Shown here piece by piece: positions 1 to 7,324 of a stretch of DNA of 47,039 bases. This DNA comes from Fluviicola sp. GTDB taxonomy: Bacteria > Bacteroidota > Bacteroidia > Flavobacteriales_D > Crocinitomicaceae. The DNA is taken from NCBI GenBank assembly GCA_031260455.1, contig JAIRJW010000015.1, positions 1 through 47,039 on the forward strand, given 5' to 3'. The number at the start of each line of letters is the position of its first letter. Position 1 is the first letter of the stretch. Position numbers and translations under genes: made by a program. The notes under the pieces were generated by a model. It ran no database searches. It saw only the letters and a list, made by a program, of their open reading frames with translations, and was not told the origin of the DNA.

Positions 1-295
1 CACTCACCAAAGTACCCGTTGGATCATACACTGCAATGGTGTAAAATAAATCGGAAGACAGCAGCTGTGCGCTGTTAAACCGGAAGTAATGGTTTTTCGT
101 TCCATCGGAAGAAATCAACTGATAGCGGCCGTTTTGCAAGCGGTACACGTTGACTTTAAAGTTCACTCCGGATACTTCTTCCCAATAGATGTAACCACTG
201 GATCTTGATGGCCGGAGGATGGATGACACACCCGGGCTTTGAGCAGTCAGCCCGAAGGACAAGCCGCAGGCTGCAAAAAATAAAAGTTTTCTCAT
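1..295 (-). CDS. Exported protein, N-terminal part only
   Basis: This is the first 98 codons of a leftward gene that continues beyond the window. The ATG lies at 293-295 on the complementary strand. Translation begins MRKLLFFAACGLSFGLTAQS, a standard Sec signal peptide with a basic start, a hydrophobic core and probable cleavage after TAQ. The mature part is rich in aromatic and beta-prone residues (for example GYIYWEEVSGVNFKVNVYR near residues 34-52). That resembles beta-sandwich repeats of secreted T9SS cargo, but this is inference because no sorting domain is visible in the fragment. It diverges from the XRE regulator gene at 409, with 113 bases between the two starts, so both could be affected by the operators at 359-385. 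Confidence 0.7.
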   Translation of the reverse strand, partial: MRKLLFFAACGLSFGLTAQSPGVSSILRPSRSSGYIYWEEVSGVNFKVNVYRLQNGRYQLISSDGTKNHYFRFNSAQLLSSDLFYTIAVYDPTGTLVS

Positions 296-358
296 AGTTT
301 TTTTATTATTAAATTCAGACAAACGTCGTTAAAAAATAAAATCGGTAAAACAGATCAA

Positions 359-391
359 ATTTGTAATTTACAAATGTCATTTGTAGTTTTG
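359..391 (+). promoter_or_regulatory. Promoter of the XRE gene with two overlapping palindromic operators
   Basis: A Bacteroidota promoter is visible: TTG at 361-363, then 20 bases, then TAGTTTTG (TAnnTTTG -7 box) at 384-391. Two perfect 8-1-8 palindromes fill it: ATTTGTAATTTACAAAT (359-375) and TACAAATGTCATTTGTA (369-385). They share a half-site, and their centres are exactly 10 bp apart. The half-sites ATTTGTA / TACAAAT / ATTTGTA recur every 10 bp in alternating orientation. The arrangement is what an autoregulating XRE repressor would use. Repression by the gene product at 409 is inferred. Confidence 0.65.
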
Positions 392-408
392 TGTAAAAAA
401 TAATAGGA

Positions 409-777
409 ATGGGTAAAAAAACGTCACTGGCAGATAACATCCGGATTATTCGCGAGAATTTGGAATATAGTCAGGAATATGTGGCTACAAAGCTCGGTAT
501 AACACAACAAACATATTCAAATATTGAGAAAGATCCCGAAAAAGCAACAGTAAAAAGGTTGAAAGAAATAGCTGATATTTTACAAGTCAGTTTTGTAACT
601 CTTCTTGATGAGGATGATGTTTATATTCTGCAAAATTTCCATCAACAGGGAGGAAATGCAGCCACTCAAGCAACCATTCAAATGAATGCTTCAAATTCCG
701 AAAAGGAAATCTATGATAAGTTAATAACCGAGTTGAAAGACCAGATAAACTTTCTTCGGGAATTAACTAAGAAATAA
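409..777 (+). CDS. XRE-family helix-turn-helix regulator
   Basis: 122-residue DNA-binding protein. Residues about 8-65 form an XRE/Cro-type HTH: SLADNIRIIRENLEYSQEYV, then LGITQQTYSNIE as the recognition region, then the usual trailing helices. After a Gln/Asn-rich linker (residues about 78-97) there is a short amphipathic helix, KEIYDKLITELKDQINFLRE, likely for dimerisation. The layout matches the second regulator at 11076, and the two look like distant paralogues. The promoter carries two palindromes that fit a dimeric repressor, so autoregulation is likely. It is divergent from an exported-protein gene. The target beyond itself is unknown. Confidence 0.85.
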   Translation: MGKKTSLADNIRIIRENLEYSQEYVATKLGITQQTYSNIEKDPEKATVKRLKEIADILQVSFVTLLDEDDVYILQNFHQQGGNAATQATIQMNASNSEKEIYDKLITELKDQINFLRELTKK

Positions 778-901
778 ACCGGTTTAATTGAAATTCAACA
801 GGATATTGCGATTTAATCCGATTCCTGAACACTTCATGGAATCTCCTTCCGGCTTAATAAATATTCCCGCTAAATCGAAATAACAAGCCATTAAAATTCG
901 C

Positions 902-909
902 TATCTTTG
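902..909 (+). promoter_or_regulatory. -7 box of gcvP
   Basis: TATCTTTG matches the Bacteroidota -7 consensus TAnnTTTG, 48 bases before the gcvP ATG. No clear -33 TTG is present at the usual spacing. The leader contains a small ACCAG/CTGGT hairpin near 911-924 and nothing resembling a glycine riboswitch. Confidence 0.5.
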
Positions 910-957
910 CACCAGCTTACTGGTAGTGGTGAGTTTCAAAAAATTTAGGAGAATTTT

Positions 958-3792
958 ATGAGTGCATTTTCATCCCGTCACATCGGACCTGATTCAGCTG
1001 AGAAATCTGAAATGCTGGCTGCAATCGGAGTTAAATCAATTCAGGAATTAATAGATAAAACCATTCCTTCACACATTCGTTTATCCGGAGAGTTGAAGAT
1101 CGATGCTGCGTTGAGTGAGCAGGAATATCTGCAACATATTACGGCACTTGGTGCCCGGAATAAAATTTATAAATCATTTATCGGGTTGGGATATAACGAA
1201 ACGATCGTTCCTTCCGTGATTTTACGTAACGTTCTGGAGAATCCGGGATGGTATACCGCTTATACACCTTATCAGGCGGAAATCTCCCAGGGGCGCCTGG
1301 AGGCATTGCTGAATTTTCAGACCATGGTGATGGAACTGACAGGAATGGAAATCGCAAACGCATCCTTACTGGATGAAGGAACAGCCGCTTCTGAGGCGAT
1401 GATTATGTTCTGGAATTCCCGTTCGCGCCAGGAAACAAAAGACGGAGTGAACAAATTTTTCATTTTAAAAAATGCCTTTCCTCAAACAAAAGATGTGGTT
1501 TTGGGGCGTGCCCTGAACCTGGGAATCGAGCTGGTTGAAGGGGATGAAACGACATTCACCAATGACGGAACTTACTTCGGAGCAATTATTCAATATCCGG
1601 ATGCGCAGGGAAACATTACGGATGTTGCCGGATTTATTTCCAGAAATCAGGGATTGCGCGTTGCAGTTGCGGCAGACATTTTGTCACTGGTATTACTAAA
1701 GTCTCCCGGATCTCTGGGAGCGGATGTGGTATTTGGTTCTTCCCAGCGCTTCGGTGTTCCGATGGGTTATGGAGGTCCGCACGCAGCATTTTTCGCAGCA
1801 AAAGATGAATACAAGCGCACCATGCCGGGGCGCATCATTGGGGTTTCCAAAGATGCAGACGGTAATATGGCTTTGCGTATGGCTTTGCAAACACGCGAAC
1901 AGCATATCAAACGCGATAAAGCAACTTCCAATATCTGTACGGCTCAGGCTTTGCTGGCGGTGATGGCTTCCATGTATGCCGTTTATCACGGTCCGGCAGG
2001 AATGAAGGAAATTGCTGAACACGTAAACGGACTGGCGTCTGCAACAGCTGCAGGACTGAAAGCTGCAGGAATTCACTTAGGCTCCGATTCATTCTTCGAC
2101 ACCATTTGGGTGAAGGGAGTAGATGCAGCAAAAATTAAAGCTGCTGCTGAAGCGAAAGGAATGAATTTCCGTATCATTAATGAGTCTGAGCTGACGATCA
2201 GCTTCGGAGAGCCTCATACGAAAGAAGATGTTGCAACAATACTCGGTATTTTCGGAGCGAATACAGCTTCCGAAATGGCTTCAATCAACAACGGGCAATT
2301 AAGAACGGATGCGGTATTCTCCCACCCGATATTCAATAAATATCATTCGGAATCTAAAATGATGCGCTACCTGAAGCGTTTGGAAAACAAGGATCTTTCG
2401 TTGGTTCATTCCATGATTCCGCTGGGATCTTGTACCATGAAACTGAATGCAGCTTCCGAGCTGATTCCGATTACAAATCCTCAGTTTGCAAATCTGCACC
2501 CGTTTGCTCCGGTTGAGCAGGCAGCAGGTTACCACGCAATGTTCCGCCAATTGGAGAAAGATTTGTGTGAATCAACCGGGTTTGCAGCCATGTCTTTGCA
2601 ACCAAACTCCGGAGCACAAGGAGAATATGCGGGTTTGATGGTGATTAAAGCATACCACGAAAGCAGAGGTGATAAGCAACGTACGAAAATGATCATCCCT
2701 TCTTCTGCACACGGAACCAACCCAGCCTCAGCAGTAATGGCCGGAATGGAGGTGGTTGTAACGGGTTGTGACGAAAATGGAAACATCAACATCGGCGAAT
2801 TGAGAACCGTTGCAAACCAAATCGGAAACGAGCTGGCTGGTCTGATGGTAACTTATCCTTCTACTCATGGAGTTTACGAAGAAGGAATCCGCGAAATTAC
2901 GTCAATCATCCACGAAAACGGTGGACAAGTATACATGGATGGTGCAAACATGAATGCACAGGTCGGGTTAACCAATCCGGGGAATATCGGTGCAGATGTT
3001 TGCCACCTGAACTTACACAAAACATTTGCAATTCCTCACGGCGGCGGCGGGCCTGGAGTGGGACCAATCGGAGTGGCGGCGCATTTGGCTCCGTTCTTAC
3101 CAGGCAACCCGGTGGTAGCTGCAGGAGGTTCAATGCCGATTCACGCGGTTTCTGCAGCACCTTACGGAAGTGCTTTGATTTTATTGATCTCTTACGGATA
3201 TATCAAAATGCTGGGAGCGGAAGGATTGCGCCAATCTACGGAAGCAGCAATTCTGAATGCCAACTACATTGCAGCAAAACTGAAAGGACATTACGACGTA
3301 TTATACACCGGTAAAAACGGAACAGTAGCTCACGAGATGATTCTGGATTGCCGCGAATTCAAGAAAACAGCAGATGTGGAAGTAGCAGATATGGCGAAGC
3401 GTCTGATTGACTTCGGATTCCACGCACCAACTGTTTCCTTCCCGGTTGCAGGTACTTTGATGGTAGAGCCGACGGAATCTGAAGACAAGGAAGAACTGGA
3501 CCGTTTCATCGAGGCGATGATCAGGATTCGTTCAGAGATCAGGGAAATTGAAAACGGCCATGCTGACAGAGAAAACAACCTGTTGAAAAACGCTCCGCAC
3601 ACTGCCGACTGTATTATCAACAGAGACTGGAATTATCCATATTCTCCGCAGGAAGCAGCTTACCCGGTTGCTTACCTGAAAGAATGGAAATACTGGGTTC
3701 CGGTTCGTCGTGTAGACAATGCGTATGGAGATAGAAATCTGGTGTGTTCTTGCCCGGGCGTGGAAAGCTATATGCACGTGGAAGTTGAATGA
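958..3792 (+). CDS. gcvP: Glycine dehydrogenase (decarboxylating), P protein
   Basis: 944 residues, the full length of the homodimeric-type P protein of the glycine cleavage system. It decarboxylates glycine with pyridoxal phosphate and passes the aminomethyl group to the lipoylated H protein. The N-terminal half begins SAFSSRHIGPD, the family's usual start, and carries ASLLDEGTAASEAM. The catalytic half carries SMIPLGSCTMKLNAA and the cofactor-binding motif NLHKTFAIPHGGGGPG, where Lys688 should form the Schiff base. The C-terminus VVCSCPGVESY-like (here LVCSCPGVESYMHVEVE) is intact. It stands alone with its own promoter and a terminator at 3814-3847. The gcvT and gcvH partners are not in the window. 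Confidence 0.97.
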   Translation: MSAFSSRHIGPDSAEKSEMLAAIGVKSIQELIDKTIPSHIRLSGELKIDAALSEQEYLQHITALGARNKIYKSFIGLGYNETIVPSVILRNVLENPGWYTAYTPYQAEISQGRLEALLNFQTMVMELTGMEIANASLLDEGTAASEAMIMFWNSRSRQETKDGVNKFFILKNAFPQTKDVVLGRALNLGIELVEGDETTFTNDGTYFGAIIQYPDAQGNITDVAGFISRNQGLRVAVAADILSLVLLKSPGSLGADVVFGSSQRFGVPMGYGGPHAAFFAAKDEYKRTMPGRIIGVSKDADGNMALRMALQTREQHIKRDKATSNICTAQALLAVMASMYAVYHGPAGMKEIAEHVNGLASATAAGLKAAGIHLGSDSFFDTIWVKGVDAAKIKAAAEAKGMNFRIINESELTISFGEPHTKEDVATILGIFGANTASEMASINNGQLRTDAVFSHPIFNKYHSESKMMRYLKRLENKDLSLVHSMIPLGSCTMKLNAASELIPITNPQFANLHPFAPVEQAAGYHAMFRQLEKDLCESTGFAAMSLQPNSGAQGEYAGLMVIKAYHESRGDKQRTKMIIPSSAHGTNPASAVMAGMEVVVTGCDENGNINIGELRTVANQIGNELAGLMVTYPSTHGVYEEGIREITSIIHENGGQVYMDGANMNAQVGLTNPGNIGADVCHLNLHKTFAIPHGGGGPGVGPIGVAAHLAPFLPGNPVVAAGGSMPIHAVSAAPYGSALILLISYGYIKMLGAEGLRQSTEAAILNANYIAAKLKGHYDVLYTGKNGTVAHEMILDCREFKKTADVEVADMAKRLIDFGFHAPTVSFPVAGTLMVEPTESEDKEELDRFIEAMIRIRSEIREIENGHADRENNLLKNAPHTADCIINRDWNYPYSPQEAAYPVAYLKEWKYWVPVRRVDNAYGDRNLVCSCPGVESYMHVEVE

Positions 3793-3813
3793 AAGTGACT
3801 GATTTATAATTGA

Positions 3814-3847
3814 AAATCCGCCCGTTTTTGGAGCGGATTTCTTTTTT
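3814..3847 (+). terminator. Intrinsic terminator after gcvP
   Basis: AAATCCGC (3814-3821) pairs with GCGGATTT (3833-3840) across an 11-base loop, followed by CTTTTTTA. The hairpin starts 21 bases after the gcvP stop codon. Confidence 0.8.
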
Positions 3848-3854
3848 ATATTCG
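3847..3854 (+). promoter_or_regulatory. Possible -7 box abutting the hydrolase start
   Basis: TATATTCG, one mismatch from TAnnTTTG, lies 4 bases before the ATG at 3859 and overlaps the T-run of the gcvP terminator. If used, the transcript would begin at or near the start codon. Confidence 0.3.
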
Positions 3855-3858
3855 TTTT

Positions 3859-4551
3859 ATGAAGAAGGTGATTATTCTTCACGGGGCTTTGGGTTCAAAG
3901 GTCCAGTTCGGAGAGCTTGCCAGACTATTGGGGGCACATTTTACGGTTCATGTATTTGATTTTGACGGACACGGATCAAAATCCGGTTCCGATGTAAAAT
4001 ATTCAATTGAATTGTTTGCGCGTAACCTGTATGATTTTATGCGGGAAAATCAAATCGAAAAACCATTGATTTTCGCATATAGCATGGGTGGTTTCGTGGC
4101 GCTGAAATTGGAAAGTATGTGCCCAGGTTCCTGGGAACAGTTGGTGACTCTGGGAACAAAATTCGACTGGACACCCGAAAGTGCGGAAAAAGAAACGAAA
4201 ATGCTCAACGCGGAAAAAATTGAAGAAAAAGTTCCGGCCTTTGCGGCATATCTGAAATCCCTGCATGGGGAACACGAGTGGAAAAAAGTGCTTGAAAGAA
4301 CGGTGGGGATGATGCTGGAAATGGGAAACGAGCCGGTTTTGACAGCGACGGATTTTTCGAAGATTCAGGCTCCGGTTCAACTGCTGCGAGGCTCTGGAGA
4401 TGCCATGGTGTCGGAAGAAGAAACGAAAAAAATTCAGAAACAACTCTCCAGTTCCGCCTATCGTGAAGTGAGTGGCTGGCAGCATCCGATAAACCTGATT
4501 TCCCCGGAGGAACTGACACAACAATTGTTAAGTTTGTATTTACCAGGGTAA
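3859..4551 (+). CDS. Alpha/beta-fold hydrolase
   Basis: 230-residue cytoplasmic hydrolase with no signal peptide. Oxyanion strand-loop: KKVIILHGALGSK (residues 2-14). The nucleophile elbow is FAYSMGGFVAL with Ser75, an AxSxG variant of the usual GxSxG. The acid is probably the Asp of LLRGSGDAMVS (near 185), and the base is the His of SGWQHPINL (near 211). All three catalytic positions are in the expected order, so the fold and catalytic class are well supported. The substrate is not deducible. It lies 19 bases upstream of the FrnE-type gene, and each has its own candidate -7 box, so co-transcription is possible but not required. Confidence 0.85.
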   Translation: MKKVIILHGALGSKVQFGELARLLGAHFTVHVFDFDGHGSKSGSDVKYSIELFARNLYDFMRENQIEKPLIFAYSMGGFVALKLESMCPGSWEQLVTLGTKFDWTPESAEKETKMLNAEKIEEKVPAFAAYLKSLHGEHEWKKVLERTVGMMLEMGNEPVLTATDFSKIQAPVQLLRGSGDAMVSEEETKKIQKQLSSSAYREVSGWQHPINLISPEELTQQLLSLYLPG

Positions 4552-4558
4552 ATTGATG

Positions 4559-4566
4559 TAACTTTG
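4559..4566 (+). promoter_or_regulatory. -7 box directly before the FrnE-type gene
   Basis: TAACTTTG is a perfect TAnnTTTG box lying only 4 bases before the ATG at 4571. Transcription from it would give a leaderless or nearly leaderless mRNA. Confidence 0.5.
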
Positions 4567-4570
4567 TTGC

Positions 4571-5200
4571 ATGAAAATTGAAATTTGGTCGGATATCATG
4601 TGTCCGTTTTGTTATATCGGAAAAAGACACCTGGAAGTAGCTTTGAAAGCATTTCCCGAAGAAGAAGTCAAAATTGAATGGAAAAGCTTCCAGCTGGATC
4701 CGGAAATTGTTCCGCAACCGGGTAAAAACGTATATGAATACCTTGCTGAACGCAAGGGAATGACCGTTGAAGCTTCGAAACAAATGCATGTGGGAGTTGT
4801 GGAAAGAGCAGCTGAGGCGGGTTTGGATTATCATTTTGAAAAGGCGATTATTTCCAATTCTTTTGATGCACATCGTTTGATTCAACTGGCAAAAACCAAA
4901 GGCCTCGGAGATACCATGGAGGAAACCTTTTTCAAAGCGTATTTTACAGATGGAAGAGATCTGAATGATCCGGATACTCTGGTGGAATTATCTGTCAGTG
5001 CGGGATTAAATGCCCTGGATGTGAAAGAAGTGTTGGAAAATGAAGAACTCTTTGCACAAGCAGTTCGGAGCGATATTGCTGAGGCACAGCAGATCGGAGT
5101 TCGTGGAGTTCCGTTTTTTGTCTTCGACCGGAAATATGCCATTTCAGGCGCGCAGCCGGTTGAACATTTCGAAGAAACAATCCGTACGGTTCTGGCTTAA
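4571..5200 (+). CDS. DsbA-family thioredoxin-like oxidoreductase, FrnE type
   Basis: 209 residues. The N-terminus MKIEIWSDIMCPFCYIGKR carries the redox motif C11-P-F-C14 in the FrnE/2-hydroxychromene isomerase-like setting (D-x-x-C-P-x-C-x-x-G). The helical insert is residues about 60-150. The cis-proline loop is visible as IGVRGVPFFVFDRKYAISGAQP near residues 175-195. There is no signal peptide, so it acts in the cytoplasm, as FrnE proteins do, probably as a disulfide oxidoreductase or isomerase. The end lies 75 bases from the convergent lipoprotein gene at 5276. The family assignment is firm; the physiological substrate is unknown. Confidence 0.9.
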   Translation: MKIEIWSDIMCPFCYIGKRHLEVALKAFPEEEVKIEWKSFQLDPEIVPQPGKNVYEYLAERKGMTVEASKQMHVGVVERAAEAGLDYHFEKAIISNSFDAHRLIQLAKTKGLGDTMEETFFKAYFTDGRDLNDPDTLVELSVSAGLNALDVKEVLENEELFAQAVRSDIAEAQQIGVRGVPFFVFDRKYAISGAQPVEHFEETIRTVLA

Positions 5201-5275
5201 AGATAAGAGGAGCTAAAATAGGATGTGTTTGGTAGTTTTGATAAGTACACTTCGTAATGCTTTCCTTCACCTTGT

Positions 5276-6265
5276 TTACTCCTCCCAAAGAATCTTGGTT
5301 TCTTTCTTAGTGATGAGATTGTAGAGGAATATTTCTGATTGTTCATCGATCACCATTCCTCCGGGCGTGGTCTGATGCCCGCGGACACGCTCGAAAATAA
5401 TGTTTTTTCCATTCGGAGACATGCTCAACGACACAACGTACCGGGACTGGCAGCACTCCATGATCTTCTCCTCCTGCCGGGAAGCTATATTCACCTGATA
5501 AAGCCCGTTCATATAGCGCGCATAGTACAGATTCTCGTTGTTTCTACACGCTGCTACAGCTTCTCCGCCATTCATACTGAAGCTGGTCAGTTTATCAATG
5601 GACTGGTTATTGTTTAATTTGCAGTAACCGAAATTCTGAACCGGTTCTGAACCGTCATAGTATCTGTAGTAACCGTTTTTGAAATCCTGGTTACCTGAAA
5701 CAACATAACCGATGGAGATACTTCCATACTGATCTTGAATAGAATCGATGATTGCCCCGTCTAAGTCAAAAATTTTATTCCCAATAAACTTGTCTCCATC
5801 ATAGTTCAAAACAGGAGTAAAATTGCTTGCCCCGCCAGCAATAATTTGCGTCAGTTGAGAACCATCCTCACGCACTTTCCAAATGGCGTTATTGATGGCA
5901 CTGAAAAGAATCCATCCCTGCTTGCTCCATTGCGGCTGGCTTGGAATCATCAGCGAGTTACACAGGATTGTTTCCTGTCCTGTACTGATTTTGCGTTTAA
6001 CCAGCTCCGTATAAGTTCCGGTTCCCGAGCGGACATATACGAATTCATCCCCGTTGTTGGGGTTGAAGAAGGGGCGTGCATACTGCACGCCTGTTGTGAT
6101 ATAGGTATCGAAAACCTCTCCGCCATTGAAAACATAGTCGAGGCATTCTTCCTGGTTGGGCGGGTTGCTGCCGCCGGAAGGCTGCGGCGTGCTTTTTTTA
6201 CACCCCACAGCTATCCATGCAAGCAATGAAAATAAAACCAGTTTAATGTTTAATGACCTTGGCAT
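5276..6265 (-). CDS. Propeller-like lipoprotein, duplicated copy A
   Basis: 329-residue lipoprotein with signal MPRSLNIKLVLFSLLAWIAV, then GCKK with Cys22 as lipidation site. The mature part has TolB/WD40-like beta strands (SQPQWSKQGWILFSA, LSMSPNGKNIIFERVRG), so a beta-propeller is likely. It is a tandem paralogue of the gene at 6302-7324. The first about 115 residues differ at about four positions and the last about 35 are identical, but residues about 115-190 have diverged strongly. The 39 bases around its start (6243-6281) are a copy of the 3' end of the subtilase gene, so the whole unit is a duplication product. Function is unknown; it is probably an outer-membrane or periplasmic lipoprotein. 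Confidence 0.85.
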   Translation of the reverse strand: MPRSLNIKLVLFSLLAWIAVGCKKSTPQPSGGSNPPNQEECLDYVFNGGEVFDTYITTGVQYARPFFNPNNGDEFVYVRSGTGTYTELVKRKISTGQETILCNSLMIPSQPQWSKQGWILFSAINNAIWKVREDGSQLTQIIAGGASNFTPVLNYDGDKFIGNKIFDLDGAIIDSIQDQYGSISIGYVVSGNQDFKNGYYRYYDGSEPVQNFGYCKLNNNQSIDKLTSFSMNGGEAVAACRNNENLYYARYMNGLYQVNIASRQEEKIMECCQSRYVVSLSMSPNGKNIIFERVRGHQTTPGGMVIDEQSEIFLYNLITKKETKILWEE

Positions 6266-6281
6266 GAGCAGTAATGTTATT
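6243..6281 (-). pseudogene. Copied 3' end of the subtilase gene
   Basis: Read leftward, these bases encode NNITAHAKVIKH and a stop, identical to the last 12 residues of the subtilase ending at 7302. The scrap overlaps the start codon of lipoprotein copy A exactly as the real protease end overlaps copy B. Similarity stops abruptly at 6281/7340. This marks the upstream boundary of a tandem duplication about 1.06 kb long. Confidence 0.9.
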
Positions 6282-6301
6282 CAGATCTCTCTTTCATCCG
6301 G

Positions 6302-7324
6302 CTATTCCTCCCAGAGAATCTTGGTTTCTTTCTTAGTGATGAGATTGTAAAGGAAGATCTCTGATTGTTCGTCGATGACCATTCCTCCGGGCGTGGTCTG
6401 ATGCCCTCGTACACGCTCGAAAATAATGCTTTTTCCATCCGGAGACATGCTCAAAGACATGATGAAACGGGACTGGCAGCACTCCATGATCTTATCGACT
6501 TGCCGGGAAACTAAATTCAACCGATAAAGTCCGTTTTTATAGAGTGCATAGTACAGATTTTCGTTGTTTCTGCATGCTCCTACATCCTCCCCGTCATTCA
6601 TACTGAAACTGGTCAGCTTATCAACGGACTGGTTATTGTTTAATTTGCAATAACCGAAATTTTCAACAGGTTCGGAGCTGTCATAGAAATGATAATATCC
6701 GTTTTTAAAATCCTGTTCTCCGGCAGCAAGCCTACCCAATGAAATACTTCCATGTTGGCAGAGAATGGAATCTACGACAGCTCCATTCAGTCCGAAAACT
6801 GCTGGTGCATAACCGTAAACGGTAAAAGGGATTCCCCCACCGAAGAATTTATCCCCGCTTTCTGAAATAATGGGATCGTAGCATTCAACTCCTGAGGGAG
6901 ATATTTGGCTTAAACCGGTGCCGTCTTCATATATTTTCCAGGTGGTAAGACTCAGTGTGCTAAACACAATCCATCCCTGCTTACCCCATTGCGGCTGGCT
7001 TGGGATCATCAGCGAATTACACAGGATCGTTTCCTGTCCGGTACTGATTTTGCGTTTGACAAGCTCCGTATAAGTTCCGGTTCCCGACCGGACATACACA
7101 AACTCATCCCCGTTGTTGGGGTTGAAGAAGGGGCGCGCATACTGCACGCCTGTTGTGATATAGGTATCGAAAACCTCGCCTCCGTTGAAAACATAGTCGT
7201 GGCATTCTTCCTGGTTGGGCGGGTTGCTGCCGCCGGAAGGCTGTGGGGTATCTTTTTTACACCCCACAGCTATCCATGCAAGCAATGAAAATAAAACTAA
7301 TTTAGTGTTTAATGACCTTGGCAT
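6302..7324 (-). CDS. Propeller-like lipoprotein, duplicated copy B
   Basis: 340-residue lipoprotein read from the ATG at 7324, which gives MPRSLNTKLVLFSLLAWIAV then GCKK (Cys22 lipidated). An in-frame ATG at 7345 would add seven residues (MSITLLL), but the shorter start matches copy A and is preferred. The start lies inside the 3' end of the subtilase gene (23-base overlap), so the two are translationally coupled. Compared with copy A it has extra residues in the divergent middle (around GIPFTVYGYAPAVFG). It ends with the same DEQSEIFLYNLITKKETKIL tail. A role together with the secreted protease is suggested by the operon only. Confidence 0.85.
   Translation of the reverse strand: MPRSLNTKLVLFSLLAWIAVGCKKDTPQPSGGSNPPNQEECHDYVFNGGEVFDTYITTGVQYARPFFNPNNGDEFVYVRSGTGTYTELVKRKISTGQETILCNSLMIPSQPQWGKQGWIVFSTLSLTTWKIYEDGTGLSQISPSGVECYDPIISESGDKFFGGGIPFTVYGYAPAVFGLNGAVVDSILCQHGSISLGRLAAGEQDFKNGYYHFYDSSEPVENFGYCKLNNNQSVDKLTSFSMNDGEDVGACRNNENLYYALYKNGLYRLNLVSRQVDKIMECCQSRFIMSLSMSPDGKSIIFERVRGHQTTPGGMVIDEQSEIFLYNLITKKETKILWEE

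Noticed and set aside
778..957. Glycine riboswitch before gcvP
   Set aside because: The 180-base region has only one small hairpin and no tandem aptamer-like structure that I can recognise.
958..3792. Several long antisense open frames within gcvP and other genes
   Set aside because: They mirror the codon pattern of the sense gene, lack starts with promoters, and show no protein motifs.
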